A DNA stretch of 64,000 nt from Butyrivibrio hungatei (GTDB lineage: Bacteria > Bacillota > Clostridia > Lachnospirales > Lachnospiraceae): NCBI RefSeq assembly GCF_900101605.1, contig NZ_FMUR01000005.1, positions 176,015-240,014 of the forward strand, written 5' to 3'. How positions within the stretch are numbered: position 1 is the stretch's first letter; every line of letters starts with the position of its first letter. A program made the position numbers and the translations under genes. The notes beneath the pieces are model-generated. The model was not told the origin of the DNA, searched no databases, and saw only the letters and a program-made list of their open reading frames with translations. Positions 17,089 through 25,513 of the stretch are shown here, one piece after another.

Positions 17089-18174
17089 TTATTTGGTTTG
17101 AGATATTATTTTGTCTACATCTTTCTGAACGTCTGAATCGCGAAGATTTTTTGGTAAATTCTTTGTTTTGAGAAGGAATGTCTCTTCAATTGCTTTATCG
17201 TTATTATCGATGACTATAACTCCAATATTTTCAAATTCGGTACCTGTTGATAATATTTTTTCTCTTTCAGGTTCACCTTTTTGAGGAGGAGTAATAGTGC
17301 TGTGTGAGTGACCGTCTACAATAAGGTCAAGTGGTACCGGAGCTATATTTTGTTCCGCGTTTCCTTTGGTCAAGGCGTTATAAACGTCAACACTTCGGCA
17401 TTGATCTTTTTCAAATGCATCTTCAAGACCTAAATGAGCCAGGCAAATAACAATATCAGATCCGCTATTTTTTAATTCTGTAACCTGATCTCTGGAAATG
17501 TTGAGCAGTTTATCGCCGACAGCAACAGAGACTTTGGGGTCAAAAGTAGTTACATCAGGGGTAGCAACTCCAAAAAAGCCTATTGTTATTTTGTTTTTGG
17601 GATCATCTTCGTTTAAGGTGATCTTGTGGTTTTTAATAAAATCAAAAGTGTTTTCCTGCGTGACATTTGCATTTATCACTTTAAATGTTGCTCTTTCGAT
17701 GTTGCCTTTAAGGTATTGCGCTTTATAAAATTCATGATTACCAAGGGTTGCAACATCATAACCTACTTTGTTCATCAGATCGATTGCATTACAATTATCG
17801 GGGGTTGTATAAATTGGTTTCTTTTTGTCGTTGCTAAAATCACCTGCGTCAATGACAAGGACATTAGCCTGATACTTGTCTTTTAAAGTCTTCTTTAAAC
17901 CTGCAAGATATGGATAACCTTCAATCGCACCGTGTACATCGTTTGTTGTCAGGATTATTGTCTTGCCTTTGAGGGAAGAACTTTTATTCTTATTATTTGC
18001 TGCCAGTTCATCAAAATGACTGTATTCTTTGAAGTTTGGGGTCGGAATGGGATAGTTAATATCACCAACTTGGGCATTTGCAATTGAGCCACTGGCATTT
18101 GCTGTAAAGAAAAGGGTAGTGGCCATTGAAACTGACAGAAGGGCTTTAGTTGCTTTGTTTTTTATAATGTTCAT
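17089..18174 (-). CDS. Secreted 5'-nucleotidase-type metallophosphoesterase, paralogue 1
   Basis: A 361-residue exported protein: signal peptide (about 1-34, ending SIANAQ) and one calcineurin-like phosphoesterase domain of the UshA/5'-nucleotidase branch. All metal-ligand motifs are intact: TTNDVHG, DAGDFS, LGNHEFY, LAHLGLED and DGHSHS. The C-terminal substrate-specificity domain of UshA enzymes is missing, so the nucleotide substrate is uncertain. The start codon overlaps the stop of paralogue 2 (18171-18174), so they are coupled. It likely acts in the cell envelope on nucleotides or other phosphoesters. Confidence 0.85.
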   Translation of the reverse strand: MNIIKNKATKALLSVSMATTLFFTANASGSIANAQVGDINYPIPTPNFKEYSHFDELAANNKNKSSSLKGKTIILTTNDVHGAIEGYPYLAGLKKTLKDKYQANVLVIDAGDFSNDKKKPIYTTPDNCNAIDLMNKVGYDVATLGNHEFYKAQYLKGNIERATFKVINANVTQENTFDFIKNHKITLNEDDPKNKITIGFFGVATPDVTTFDPKVSVAVGDKLLNISRDQVTELKNSGSDIVICLAHLGLEDAFEKDQCRSVDVYNALTKGNAEQNIAPVPLDLIVDGHSHSTITPPQKGEPEREKILSTGTEFENIGVIVIDNNDKAIEETFLLKTKNLPKNLRDSDVQKDVDKIISQTK

Positions 18175-19442
18175 GCCGATTTCCTCCTTTTGCTGTCTGA
18201 GTGTGAGCGATTGGATTTCTTTTCTTTGCTTGTTTTTTCGGGTGTGCCGCCAAAGAAGCTCGGGTTATATGAATTTATAATATTTGTAATGGTTGCATTT
18301 GCTTCTTCATCGGGACCGAGATTCTCTTTCATGTCATCGAGTGATACAAGGACAGATTTTTCAATTTTAGCTTTACCGTCTGTGTCTTTTCCGATGATAG
18401 TGATGCCTGCGTACTGAAGCATATATTTGCCTGACATGATAGGTTCACCGTTTCCGCCTGAGCTTATAAGAGTGTGAGAGTGACCGTCAAGAACCAGATC
18501 CAGAGGGTAATTAGCCTTGTATGTGGGATCGTTTTTCACTGCGTTGTATATATCGATACTTCTGTTTTGGTGGTCACCACGGTCATCTTCAAGGCCTAAG
18601 TGTGAAAGACAGATGATGATATCCGCACCATTATCTCCAAGAGAGTTTATCTGATATTTTGCGCAAGATAATGCCAGCGAGTCTTTTAACTTTTTGGCTG
18701 AAATATTATTTATGTTAGCTTCTCCTGTAAGGAGGCCGAAGAAACCAACCTTTATGCCTGTTTTGGAACTATTATATGTATAACTTGGGGCGCAAAAATA
18801 ATCTTTTTCGGTAAGACTGTTAAATGCGTTCATCAATGCATTGTTGTCATTTTTATTATTTTTTTCGGCGGTTTCCAGTTCTGTACGAGCATCTTTTGTA
18901 ACTAGATTTGAACAAATAACTTTGAATTTTGCTTTCGATAGATTTTTATCAAGCTTAACGAAACTTTCAAATTCATGATTGCCTAAAGTCGCGATATCAT
19001 ATCCGGCAGCGTTCATGGCTTCAACACCGGCCAAACCTTCTGAAGGTTCCATGCAGTTGGCACTGTCGGCGTCCTCATTATTGTGTTCAGGATTTTTGTC
19101 CTGGCTGAAATCTCCGGAGTCGACAAGGAGAACATCAGCATTGAGTTCATTTTTGAAAAAGTTTTTTAGTGATGCTACATATGGATATTTCTGTATAGCA
19201 CCGTGTACATCGTTTGTGGAAATAATTACCAGCTTGTCGGACAGGTCTTTGCCTTCCGCTACCATTTTTTTGAAATCAGATATTTTTCCGTCAACAGACT
19301 CATTGTGTTCGTATGAGACGGTTTTTGTTTCGGCGTGTGCAACAGACGCACCGAAATTTGAAGAAAGAAAGATTGCTGTTGCCATTATCATAGACATTAC
19401 AGCCCGAATGGCAGGTGCTTTGTTTACATTGTGTCTTTTCAT
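18171..19442 (-). CDS. Secreted 5'-nucleotidase-type metallophosphoesterase, paralogue 2
   Basis: A 423-residue product from the ATG at 19442, preceded by AGGAGG. The longer frame beginning at 19505 has no ribosome binding site and starts before the signal peptide. The signal peptide runs to about residue 38 (SVAHAE). Metal motifs are intact: STNDVHG, DSGDFSQ, LGNHEFE, LSHLGLED and DGHSHT. The C-terminus is a basic Lys/Arg/Ser tail (KEKKSNRSHSDSKRRKSA) that could bind teichoic acids or other envelope polyanions. Compared with paralogue 1 it has an insertion of about 30 residues after the GNHE motif. Cotranscribed with paralogue 1. Confidence 0.85.
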   Translation of the reverse strand: MKRHNVNKAPAIRAVMSMIMATAIFLSSNFGASVAHAETKTVSYEHNESVDGKISDFKKMVAEGKDLSDKLVIISTNDVHGAIQKYPYVASLKNFFKNELNADVLLVDSGDFSQDKNPEHNNEDADSANCMEPSEGLAGVEAMNAAGYDIATLGNHEFESFVKLDKNLSKAKFKVICSNLVTKDARTELETAEKNNKNDNNALMNAFNSLTEKDYFCAPSYTYNSSKTGIKVGFFGLLTGEANINNISAKKLKDSLALSCAKYQINSLGDNGADIIICLSHLGLEDDRGDHQNRSIDIYNAVKNDPTYKANYPLDLVLDGHSHTLISSGGNGEPIMSGKYMLQYAGITIIGKDTDGKAKIEKSVLVSLDDMKENLGPDEEANATITNIINSYNPSFFGGTPEKTSKEKKSNRSHSDSKRRKSA

Positions 19443-19513
19443 ACTACTACCTCCTGTGATGTTAAAAACGTTGTTATGTCGCGTAGTAAGCATATTGGGC
19501 CCCAATGCTTAAT

Positions 19514-19526
19514 CAATAGTATAACG
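19514..19526 (-). promoter_or_regulatory. Promoter element shared by paralogues 2 and 3 (upstream of 2)
   Basis: Minus strand CGTTATACTATTG contains TATACT, 72 bp before the start codon at 19442. The identical 13-mer is found before paralogue 3 at 21372-21384. The -35 region is poor in both. Confidence 0.5.
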
Positions 19527-19579
19527 TAAAAAGAAAATTAATTAAACCCCTAAAATTTTAATTCAAATTTTAAGATGTT

Positions 19580-19621
19580 AAAAAAGCAAACCACTTCCCC
19601 GATATATGATCAAAGAAGTGG
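19580..19621 (-). terminator. Terminator of paralogue 3
   Basis: On the minus strand CCACTTC (19621-19615) pairs with GAAGTGG (19597-19591), followed by a T-run (19585-19580). It separates paralogue 3 from the paralogue 2-1 transcript. Confidence 0.7.
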
Positions 19622-19686
19622 CTTGGTATATAAAAATTTTTATCTAAAAATCAGGTTAAAATAATCTGATCAATATTTACGTAGAA

Positions 19687-21309
19687 TTAGAACCAGAAGA
19701 AATCATCCTCTTCTTCAGGGAATAATTCGTCAAAAATCGACTTCTCGCTCTGCTGATATGAAGGTGCGGGAGCGCCATCGGGCTTAGCAGGAACTGTTTC
19801 ACCCTTAGGAGCGGCAGCTCCGTCGGGCTTGGCGGGAACTGTTTCACCCTTAGGAGCGGCAGCTCCGTCCGGTTTAGCGGGAACTGTTTCACCCTTAGGT
19901 GCAGCGGCTCCGTCCGGTTTTGGAGTGGATGTGCCACCCTTAGGTTGTGGAGTGGGCTTTGGCTGTGGTGAAGGTTTGGGCTGGGGCTGAGGTGTGTCAC
20001 CGCATTTAGGCTGTGGTGAAGGCTTGGGCTGAGGTGTTGACTTGCCGTTGGTCTTTCCTGTGCAGCTGTTGTAATCCCAATCCCAATCGCAATCGAAGTC
20101 GCAATCAGCATCGCCGAAGAGGTTGAAACCAAATCCACCGATCATATCACTTACGAACTTGGAGATGTTTGAATCACCACCAAGGTTCTTGATGATGTCA
20201 TCGAGAGAGAAGAGGAAATTATCTTCGATAGACTTGCTGTTGTTATCAAGAATTGTTACACCGATATTACGAAGAAGCATATCAGCTAACTTAAGGGGCA
20301 GAGCGCTTTCGCCTTCAGCGAAGAGAGAGCAACCGTCAAGAAGAAGATCTATGAAATCACATCCGGTTCCACCCTTTGAGGCACCTTTTGTGGCGCTCTT
20401 TCCGCCAAGGCCAAATAAATTGCCGAGAAGATCAAAGATTCCGCTACCGCCTTTGAGAGCATCACCCAAACCAAGCTGGGACATGCAGATAACGAGATCG
20501 GCACCGTCTTCTCTAAGAGACTGAGCCTGCTGTTCTGCACTTGTATACCACTCTGAATTCTTGGATAAGTCGTAATTAGCGTTGCAGCTAGCCTGGTAAT
20601 CGGGGAGCCCGAAGAAACCAATCTTCATGTCTGAATTGGCACAGTCATACATGAAACTGTTGTCGCATAGATTGTTCTGCTTCATGATACTGTTAAAGCA
20701 CTCGGATGACTGTGAGAAATCCTTTCCTTTACCTTTGCAAGCAGAATTCATTGCTTTATCGGCACAGTCAAAATTGACAATGTTACAGCCTGAATCAAAA
20801 TAGTTATTTGCATTGGCTGTGGTTGCTGCTCCGAATCCGTAATTTCCGAAATTGGCATAATCGTATCCGGCTTCATTCATTGCAAGAAAAGCAGCATAGT
20901 CATTGTCGTAAGTATTCATGCACTGAGAACCGCCGTTTGCACTCCAGAATTTTTCCATATCTTTACCTTCACAGAAATCACCTGTGTCAATAAGTACAAC
21001 GTCGGACTTTAAAGTGTCTTCAAAAAAGTTTTTAAGTGATGCTACATAAGGATATTTGTCGAAATTACACTGAGCGTCATTTGTAGAAAGAATGACTGTT
21101 TTATCTGAAAGATCTTTACCTTCGGCGGCAAGTTTCTTGAAATCATTGATGCTTCCGATCCCCGAAGAGTTATTTATATATACACCTTCTTTTCCTCCGG
21201 CATGTGCAACGGCTGCACCTATACCGGAAGTCAGAAAGATAGTCGATGCCAGAGTTAAGGACATGACGGTCCTGATGGCACGCGATTTTTTTACAGTGTG
21301 TCTTGTCAT
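19687..21309 (-). CDS. Secreted phosphoesterase-like protein lacking metal-ligand histidines, paralogue 3
   Basis: A 540-residue exported protein closely related to paralogue 2 at its N-terminus (MTRHTVKKSRAIR against MKRHNVNKAPAIR) and in KYPYVASLKNFF. Every metal-binding histidine is replaced: NDVHG is NDAQC, GNHEF is GNYGF, SHLGLED is SQLGLGD and DGHSHT is DGCSLF. It is therefore probably not a phosphoesterase. It contains roughly twenty cysteines, a Gly-rich insertion, and a Pro/Lys-rich region (from about residue 420) with three 15-residue repeats containing PKGETVPAKPDG. It ends in an acidic-aromatic tail (EEEDDFFWF). ATG 21309 with AGGAGG. The role may be binding or structural; unknown. 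Confidence 0.85.
   Translation of the reverse strand: MTRHTVKKSRAIRTVMSLTLASTIFLTSGIGAAVAHAGGKEGVYINNSSGIGSINDFKKLAAEGKDLSDKTVILSTNDAQCNFDKYPYVASLKNFFEDTLKSDVVLIDTGDFCEGKDMEKFWSANGGSQCMNTYDNDYAAFLAMNEAGYDYANFGNYGFGAATTANANNYFDSGCNIVNFDCADKAMNSACKGKGKDFSQSSECFNSIMKQNNLCDNSFMYDCANSDMKIGFFGLPDYQASCNANYDLSKNSEWYTSAEQQAQSLREDGADLVICMSQLGLGDALKGGSGIFDLLGNLFGLGGKSATKGASKGGTGCDFIDLLLDGCSLFAEGESALPLKLADMLLRNIGVTILDNNSKSIEDNFLFSLDDIIKNLGGDSNISKFVSDMIGGFGFNLFGDADCDFDCDWDWDYNSCTGKTNGKSTPQPKPSPQPKCGDTPQPQPKPSPQPKPTPQPKGGTSTPKPDGAAAPKGETVPAKPDGAAAPKGETVPAKPDGAAAPKGETVPAKPDGAPAPSYQQSEKSIFDELFPEEEDDFFWF
19769..19920 (-). repeat. 45-bp tandem repeats in paralogue 3
   Basis: About three copies of a 45-bp unit encode PKGETVPAKPDGAAA. 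The copies differ by few bases, so expansion and contraction between strains is expected. Confidence 0.8.
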
Positions 21310-21371
21310 ACTATTACCTCCTTTGTTAAAACCCCTGTAACTTTGTTAGTAAAATGTTACCAACATCTAAG

Positions 21372-21384
21372 CAATAGTATAACG
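21372..21384 (-). promoter_or_regulatory. Promoter element upstream of paralogue 3
   Basis: Minus strand CGTTATACTATTG, identical to the element at 19514-19526, 63 bp before the start codon at 21309. Confidence 0.5.
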
Positions 21385-21408
21385 CAAAATTTCTTTTTAT
21401 AAAAGGTG

Positions 21409-22296
21409 TTATTCTAAATTTCTTTGAATTTCAAGGAGTTCAGACGTTTTAAAGACATATTTTTTGTTACAAAAATGACAACATAATTCAACGGGCTTAC
21501 CCTCGTCAATCAGCTCCTGAAGCTCTTTTCGGCCAATTAACATAAGAGCTCTTTCGACCCTGTCTTTGTCACAGTTACAATAGAAATTTAAATCAATCTT
21601 GTCGGTGATCTCGACATCGAAGCCTTCAAGAAGTATGTTAAGCAGGTCTTCGGGAGTCTTTCCGGCTTTAAGGATATCTGTGACAGAAGAGAATTTTGTA
21701 AGATTTTCCTCAAGCTTTGTTATGACTTCTTCGGATGCAAAGGGCAGTAGCTGAATGATAAATCCGCCTGCGGCGATGACCGAGAGGTTTTCTCTTTCGA
21801 CAAGAACACCGAGTCCGACTGAAGAAGGCGTCTGCTCTGACTTTGTAAAATAGTATGTGAGGTCTTCGGCAACTTCTCCGGTATAAAGGGGAACCTGGCC
21901 GACGTAGGGCTCTTTTAACCCCATATCCCTTATAACCGTGAGCGTTCCTTCGCCGATTCCGCCTCCTACATTTAAATGTCCGGATGAATTCGGTTCCATG
22001 ACAACATATGGATTTGCAACATAACCCTTAACATTTCCGAATCGGTCTGCTGTTGCAAGAACTCCTTTTAAAGGACCGTCTCCGTCCATCTTTACGGTTA
22101 TGAGGTCCTGGTCGTTATCCATCATTGTTCCCATCATGACTGTACCTGTCATAAGTCGTCCCAGCGCAGCTGCGGCAATGGGAGAGAGGTTGTGGGCCTT
22201 TCTTCCGTATTCGGCGAGATCCTTTGTCGTTGCCGCGAAAGCTCTTATCTGCGCATCTGCTGCGGTTGCGCGTACCATATAATCTTTATAAGACAT
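21409..22296 (-). CDS. hslO: Redox-regulated chaperone Hsp33
   Basis: A cytoplasmic holdase activated by oxidation of its zinc centre. The 295-residue length is normal. Visible are MDGDGPLKGV (about 70-79), the GYVANP segment, and the C-terminal zinc site: Cys240-x-Cys242 and Cys273-x-x-Cys276. An additional Cys272 sits next to the second pair. It is the first gene of the minus-strand block and reads toward paralogue 3, which has its own promoter element. Confidence 0.95.
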   Translation of the reverse strand: MSYKDYMVRATAADAQIRAFAATTKDLAEYGRKAHNLSPIAAAALGRLMTGTVMMGTMMDNDQDLITVKMDGDGPLKGVLATADRFGNVKGYVANPYVVMEPNSSGHLNVGGGIGEGTLTVIRDMGLKEPYVGQVPLYTGEVAEDLTYYFTKSEQTPSSVGLGVLVERENLSVIAAGGFIIQLLPFASEEVITKLEENLTKFSSVTDILKAGKTPEDLLNILLEGFDVEITDKIDLNFYCNCDKDRVERALMLIGRKELQELIDEGKPVELCCHFCNKKYVFKTSELLEIQRNLE

Positions 22297-22426
22297 AATT
22301 TATCCTCAACTTTCTTTAATTATCAATATCAAAAATGCAATTCGTATTGAATAATAAATGATTTCACCGTCAAAGTAAATGGCGCCGTAAGTTCACTGTT
22401 TTTGCGTATTATGTGGGTTTATTGGA

Positions 22427-22455
22427 TTGACATAGATTTAACGCACAGATATAAT
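22427..22455 (+). promoter_or_regulatory. Consensus promoter of rex
   Basis: TTGACA (22427-22432), 17 nt, TATAAT (22450-22455): both hexamers match the consensus exactly. The rest of 22297-22565 is the divergent region between hslO and rex; nothing else was recognised apart from the operator below. Confidence 0.9.
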
Positions 22456-22459
22456 TATT

Positions 22460-22477
22460 TTGTATAATCCTTAACAA
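22460..22477 (+). promoter_or_regulatory. Probable Rex operator (autoregulation)
   Basis: TTGTATAATCCTTAACAA matches the clostridial Rex site TTGTTAA-N4-TTAACAA with a perfect right half and 5 of 7 bases in the left half. It starts 5 bp after the -10 and covers the predicted transcription start, so bound Rex would block rex transcription. Confidence 0.7.
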
Positions 22478-22565
22478 TCATCTATAAATTAAAGCGGGTG
22501 GCAAAAAAAGTTATTTTTGGGTACCGGCGTCATAAAATTACAAATATAAATTAAAGGAGCAGAAT

Positions 22566-23204
22566 ATGGCAGATAAGGAAATTTCTCAGGCGGTCATTTC
22601 CAGACTTCCACGATATTTCAGATATTTGGGAGATCTTAAAGAAAAGGGCGTTGAGAGAATATCATCTCAAGAACTTAGCGACATTATGAAAGTAACTGCT
22701 TCTCAGATAAGGCAGGATTTTAATAATTTTGGTGGTTTCGGTCAGCAGGGATACGGATATAACGTAGGTTATCTCTATGACGAGATCAGTAAGATCTTAG
22801 GAATTGACAAAGAACACAGCCTTGTTATTATCGGTGCGGGACACCTTGGCAAGGCAATTGCGGGATATACGAATTTCACAAGAAGAGGATTTGTTTTCAA
22901 GGGTGCATTTGACTGTAACCCCGAACTTTTCGGAACAAAGATAAGAGATGTTGAAGTTCGTCCCATTGATGAAGTAGAAGATTTTGTAAAAAATAATAAA
23001 ATAGAAATTGCCGTTTTGACCATTCCGAAGGATCAGGCGGTTCCAATGGCTCACAGGCTTTGCGAGTGCGGAATTCAGGCTATCTGGAATTTTGCACATG
23101 TCGATCTTGAGGTACCTGACTATATTGTGGTAGAAAATGTACATTTATCTGACAGTTTGATGAAATTATCGTATAATATAAACAGGTCAGGAAAAAATGT
23201 TTAA
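22566..23204 (+). CDS. rex: Redox-sensing transcriptional repressor Rex
   Basis: Rex senses the NADH/NAD+ ratio and represses fermentation and reductive genes when NADH is low. The 212-residue product has an N-terminal winged helix (about 1-78, with VTASQIRQDF and the FGQQGYGYNV linker) and a Rossmann domain with GAGHLG (90-95). The C-terminal helix (SLMKLSYNI) is the domain-swapped segment. ATG 22566 with AAAGGAG. A Rex-like operator lies over its own promoter. Confidence 0.97.
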   Translation: MADKEISQAVISRLPRYFRYLGDLKEKGVERISSQELSDIMKVTASQIRQDFNNFGGFGQQGYGYNVGYLYDEISKILGIDKEHSLVIIGAGHLGKAIAGYTNFTRRGFVFKGAFDCNPELFGTKIRDVEVRPIDEVEDFVKNNKIEIAVLTIPKDQAVPMAHRLCECGIQAIWNFAHVDLEVPDYIVVENVHLSDSLMKLSYNINRSGKNV

Positions 23205-23222
23205 CTCAGGTGAGAAAAACTA

Positions 23223-23885
23223 ATGGCAAAAGACAAAGAAGCTTATATGTCTGCGCTGGAGGGAAAAAATATTCCTATTTTGACGCTGGATAACAAATGG
23301 CACCAGCTGTTTACGCAGACGGAAATGACACCGGAGATCTCGAATCTTGCGGATGAACTGAATGCACTTGTCGAACGCGACGGAAAGCTGCGCAGTGAGA
23401 CCAAGGACCTTAAGAAGGTTAAGAAGAAGCTTCTTGGTGAGATTGTGCCCCTTAGGGATGAAGCCAATAAAGCGGGCGATTCATCCGCTATTGAGAAAAA
23501 AATCGAAGACAGAACCAGGCTCATCAATGACTGTAATGAAAGGATCGAATCCTACGATGATGAGCTGAGGGACCTTTCTAAGAAGATATATGAAGCCGAT
23601 TATGAGCTTATGATAGAAACGATGAAGGTATGCTATGAGAGACTTCATGAGAATACCGACTATATCACGGAGCTTGACAAATGGGTTTCGGATTTCAGGG
23701 TGCAGCTTAAGAAAAACATTGTTCTGATGCAGCAGGCGGAGATGGAAAATTACAATCTTTATTCCTATATGCATCAGATTTTTGGTCCGGAAGTTATTGA
23801 GATATTCGATATGAAATACGATCCGGACAGAAGACATCCTATTCGCAGGCCTCTTGCAGGCAATGACAAGGATTATACATCATAA
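23223..23885 (+). CDS. Conserved coiled-coil protein of unknown function
   Basis: I do not recognise the 220-residue protein beyond its structure. A short N-terminal region (with IPILTLDNKWHQLF) is followed by a long charged coiled coil (about 40-175, rich in Lys, Glu and Arg) and a short C-terminal segment ending RRHPIRRPL. There is no signal peptide or membrane helix. It starts 18 bp after rex with a weak ribosome binding site (AGGTGA), so it is likely cotranscribed with rex. A strong terminator follows. Confidence 0.8.
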   Translation: MAKDKEAYMSALEGKNIPILTLDNKWHQLFTQTEMTPEISNLADELNALVERDGKLRSETKDLKKVKKKLLGEIVPLRDEANKAGDSSAIEKKIEDRTRLINDCNERIESYDDELRDLSKKIYEADYELMIETMKVCYERLHENTDYITELDKWVSDFRVQLKKNIVLMQQAEMENYNLYSYMHQIFGPEVIEIFDMKYDPDRRHPIRRPLAGNDKDYTS

Positions 23886-23930
23886 AGTATTTAAAAGCTG
23901 CCTGTTGGCAGCTTTTTAAATACTTTTAAT
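23884..23930 (+). terminator. Terminator of the rex operon
   Basis: AAAGTATTTAAAAGCTGCC (23884-23902) pairs with its complement at 23907-23926 over 4 loop bases. The arms carry A- and T-runs, so it can act in both directions. Confidence 0.85.
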
Positions 23931-23946
23931 AGGGGGAGATAAGCAT

Positions 23947-25503
23947 ATGAGATATGCGGTTACAAGCGATGAGATGAAAAGATATGACAGGAACACTTCT
24001 GAGGTTTTCGGAGTGAGCACTGAGATTTTGATGGAAAGGGCGTCTCTTTGCGTTGCCGATGAGATTGAAAAATATATCTTATCAAAAGATGCGGACAGAA
24101 AATTTTCGGCACTCGTATTTGCGGGAGTCGGAAATAACGGCGGAGACGGCATTTGCACCGCAAGACTTCTGAAACAAAGAGGGATAAGAGTTAAGCTCGT
24201 TGTTGTCGGTGATATGACAAAGTGCAGCGAGCTGTGCCTTAAGCAGCTTAAGATTGCTGCAAATTACGGAATCAATAGTGACACTTTTTCCAATATAAGA
24301 GACAACAAAAGCCCTGCCGAATGGGATATCATTGTAGATGCAGTATTTGGTATAGGTATTTCACGTAATATCACGGGAAGTTATGCCGAAGTGATAGACT
24401 ATATCAATGATTGCAAAAAAGAGAGAAAAAGCGACCTTTTTGTTATATCTGTAGACATTCCTTCGGGCGTGAGTGCCGATGACGGAAGAATATGCTCTGT
24501 ATGCGTAAATGCTGACGAGACGGTTACATTTAACTGCGTAAAGCTGGGACATATACTTTATCCCGGATGCGAGCATGTCGGAAAACTTGTTGTCTGCGAT
24601 GCGGGGATCACCGAGGAGAGTTTTTGCGGAAACACCCCGGAGTATTTCTTTTATGATGAAAAGCCGACAGCTCTTTTGCCCGAGAGAAGAAAGAATTCGA
24701 ACAAAGGTACAAACGGTAAGATCCTTATCATGGCGGGATCGAAGGAAATAAGCGGAGCGTGCGTGCTGAGCGCGGGTGCGTGTCTTAAAGCGGGAGCGGG
24801 TATGGTCAGGGTATTTACTGCTTCCGAGAATGCGGAAGTTATAAAGACTGTCCTTCCTGAGGCGCTTATTGATACTTATGAAGATTATGAGCCTGTATCC
24901 GCTAAACTCGAAGAAGCGATGAATTGGTCGACTGCGGCGGTTGTGGGTCCCGGAATCGGAATGAACGGAAAAGGCGCGGAAATCCTTAAGTTTGTTCTTG
25001 CAAGATATGACAAGAATCTTGTTGTCGATGCGGATGGGCTTAATCATATCGCGGCAGACAAAGAACTTAGGAATCTTGCGGGCAACTTTAGCAGGAACGG
25101 AAGGAAGCTTATCCTGACACCACATCTTGCTGAATTTGCAAGGCTCTTTGGCAGAGATATAAACGAGTGTAAAAGAAATATTCTTTTTTACCCGAAAGAA
25201 CTGGCAAATGAGCTTCACTGCACTGTTGTTTGCAAAGATGCACGAAGTGTTGTTAGTGACAGTAACGAAAAAAAGATTTATATTAATGTGAGTGGAAATG
25301 ATGGCATGGCAACTGCGGGAAGCGGTGATGTGCTGTCGGGAGTTCTCGGAGCTTTGATGGGCACGGGGCTTGGCTCTTTTGAATGTGCCTGCGTTGGAGC
25401 GTATCTGCACGGAGCGGCGGGAGATCTGGCGGCTTCGAGGCACGGGAAGCTTTCTATGGTTGCTTCCGATATTGTAGAAGAACTTGAGAATATTTTGATT
25501 TAA
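23947..25503 (+). CDS. nnr: Bifunctional NAD(P)H-hydrate epimerase / ADP-dependent dehydratase
   Basis: Repairs NADHX and NADPHX, the damaged hydrated cofactors. The 518-residue protein joins a YjeF_N epimerase domain (about 1-220, with GNNGGDGICTARLL and VDAVFGIGISR) to a ribokinase-like dehydratase domain (about 235-518). The latter has GTNGKILIMAGS, VGPGIGM, VDADGLN, LTPHLAEFARL and the catalytic AGSGDVLSG. Fusion of both domains is normal in bacteria. It starts with ATG after GGGGGAG and runs into alr 10 bp later. Confidence 0.96.
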   Translation: MRYAVTSDEMKRYDRNTSEVFGVSTEILMERASLCVADEIEKYILSKDADRKFSALVFAGVGNNGGDGICTARLLKQRGIRVKLVVVGDMTKCSELCLKQLKIAANYGINSDTFSNIRDNKSPAEWDIIVDAVFGIGISRNITGSYAEVIDYINDCKKERKSDLFVISVDIPSGVSADDGRICSVCVNADETVTFNCVKLGHILYPGCEHVGKLVVCDAGITEESFCGNTPEYFFYDEKPTALLPERRKNSNKGTNGKILIMAGSKEISGACVLSAGACLKAGAGMVRVFTASENAEVIKTVLPEALIDTYEDYEPVSAKLEEAMNWSTAAVVGPGIGMNGKGAEILKFVLARYDKNLVVDADGLNHIAADKELRNLAGNFSRNGRKLILTPHLAEFARLFGRDINECKRNILFYPKELANELHCTVVCKDARSVVSDSNEKKIYINVSGNDGMATAGSGDVLSGVLGALMGTGLGSFECACVGAYLHGAAGDLAASRHGKLSMVASDIVEELENILI

Positions 25504-25513
25504 AACGGATGGA

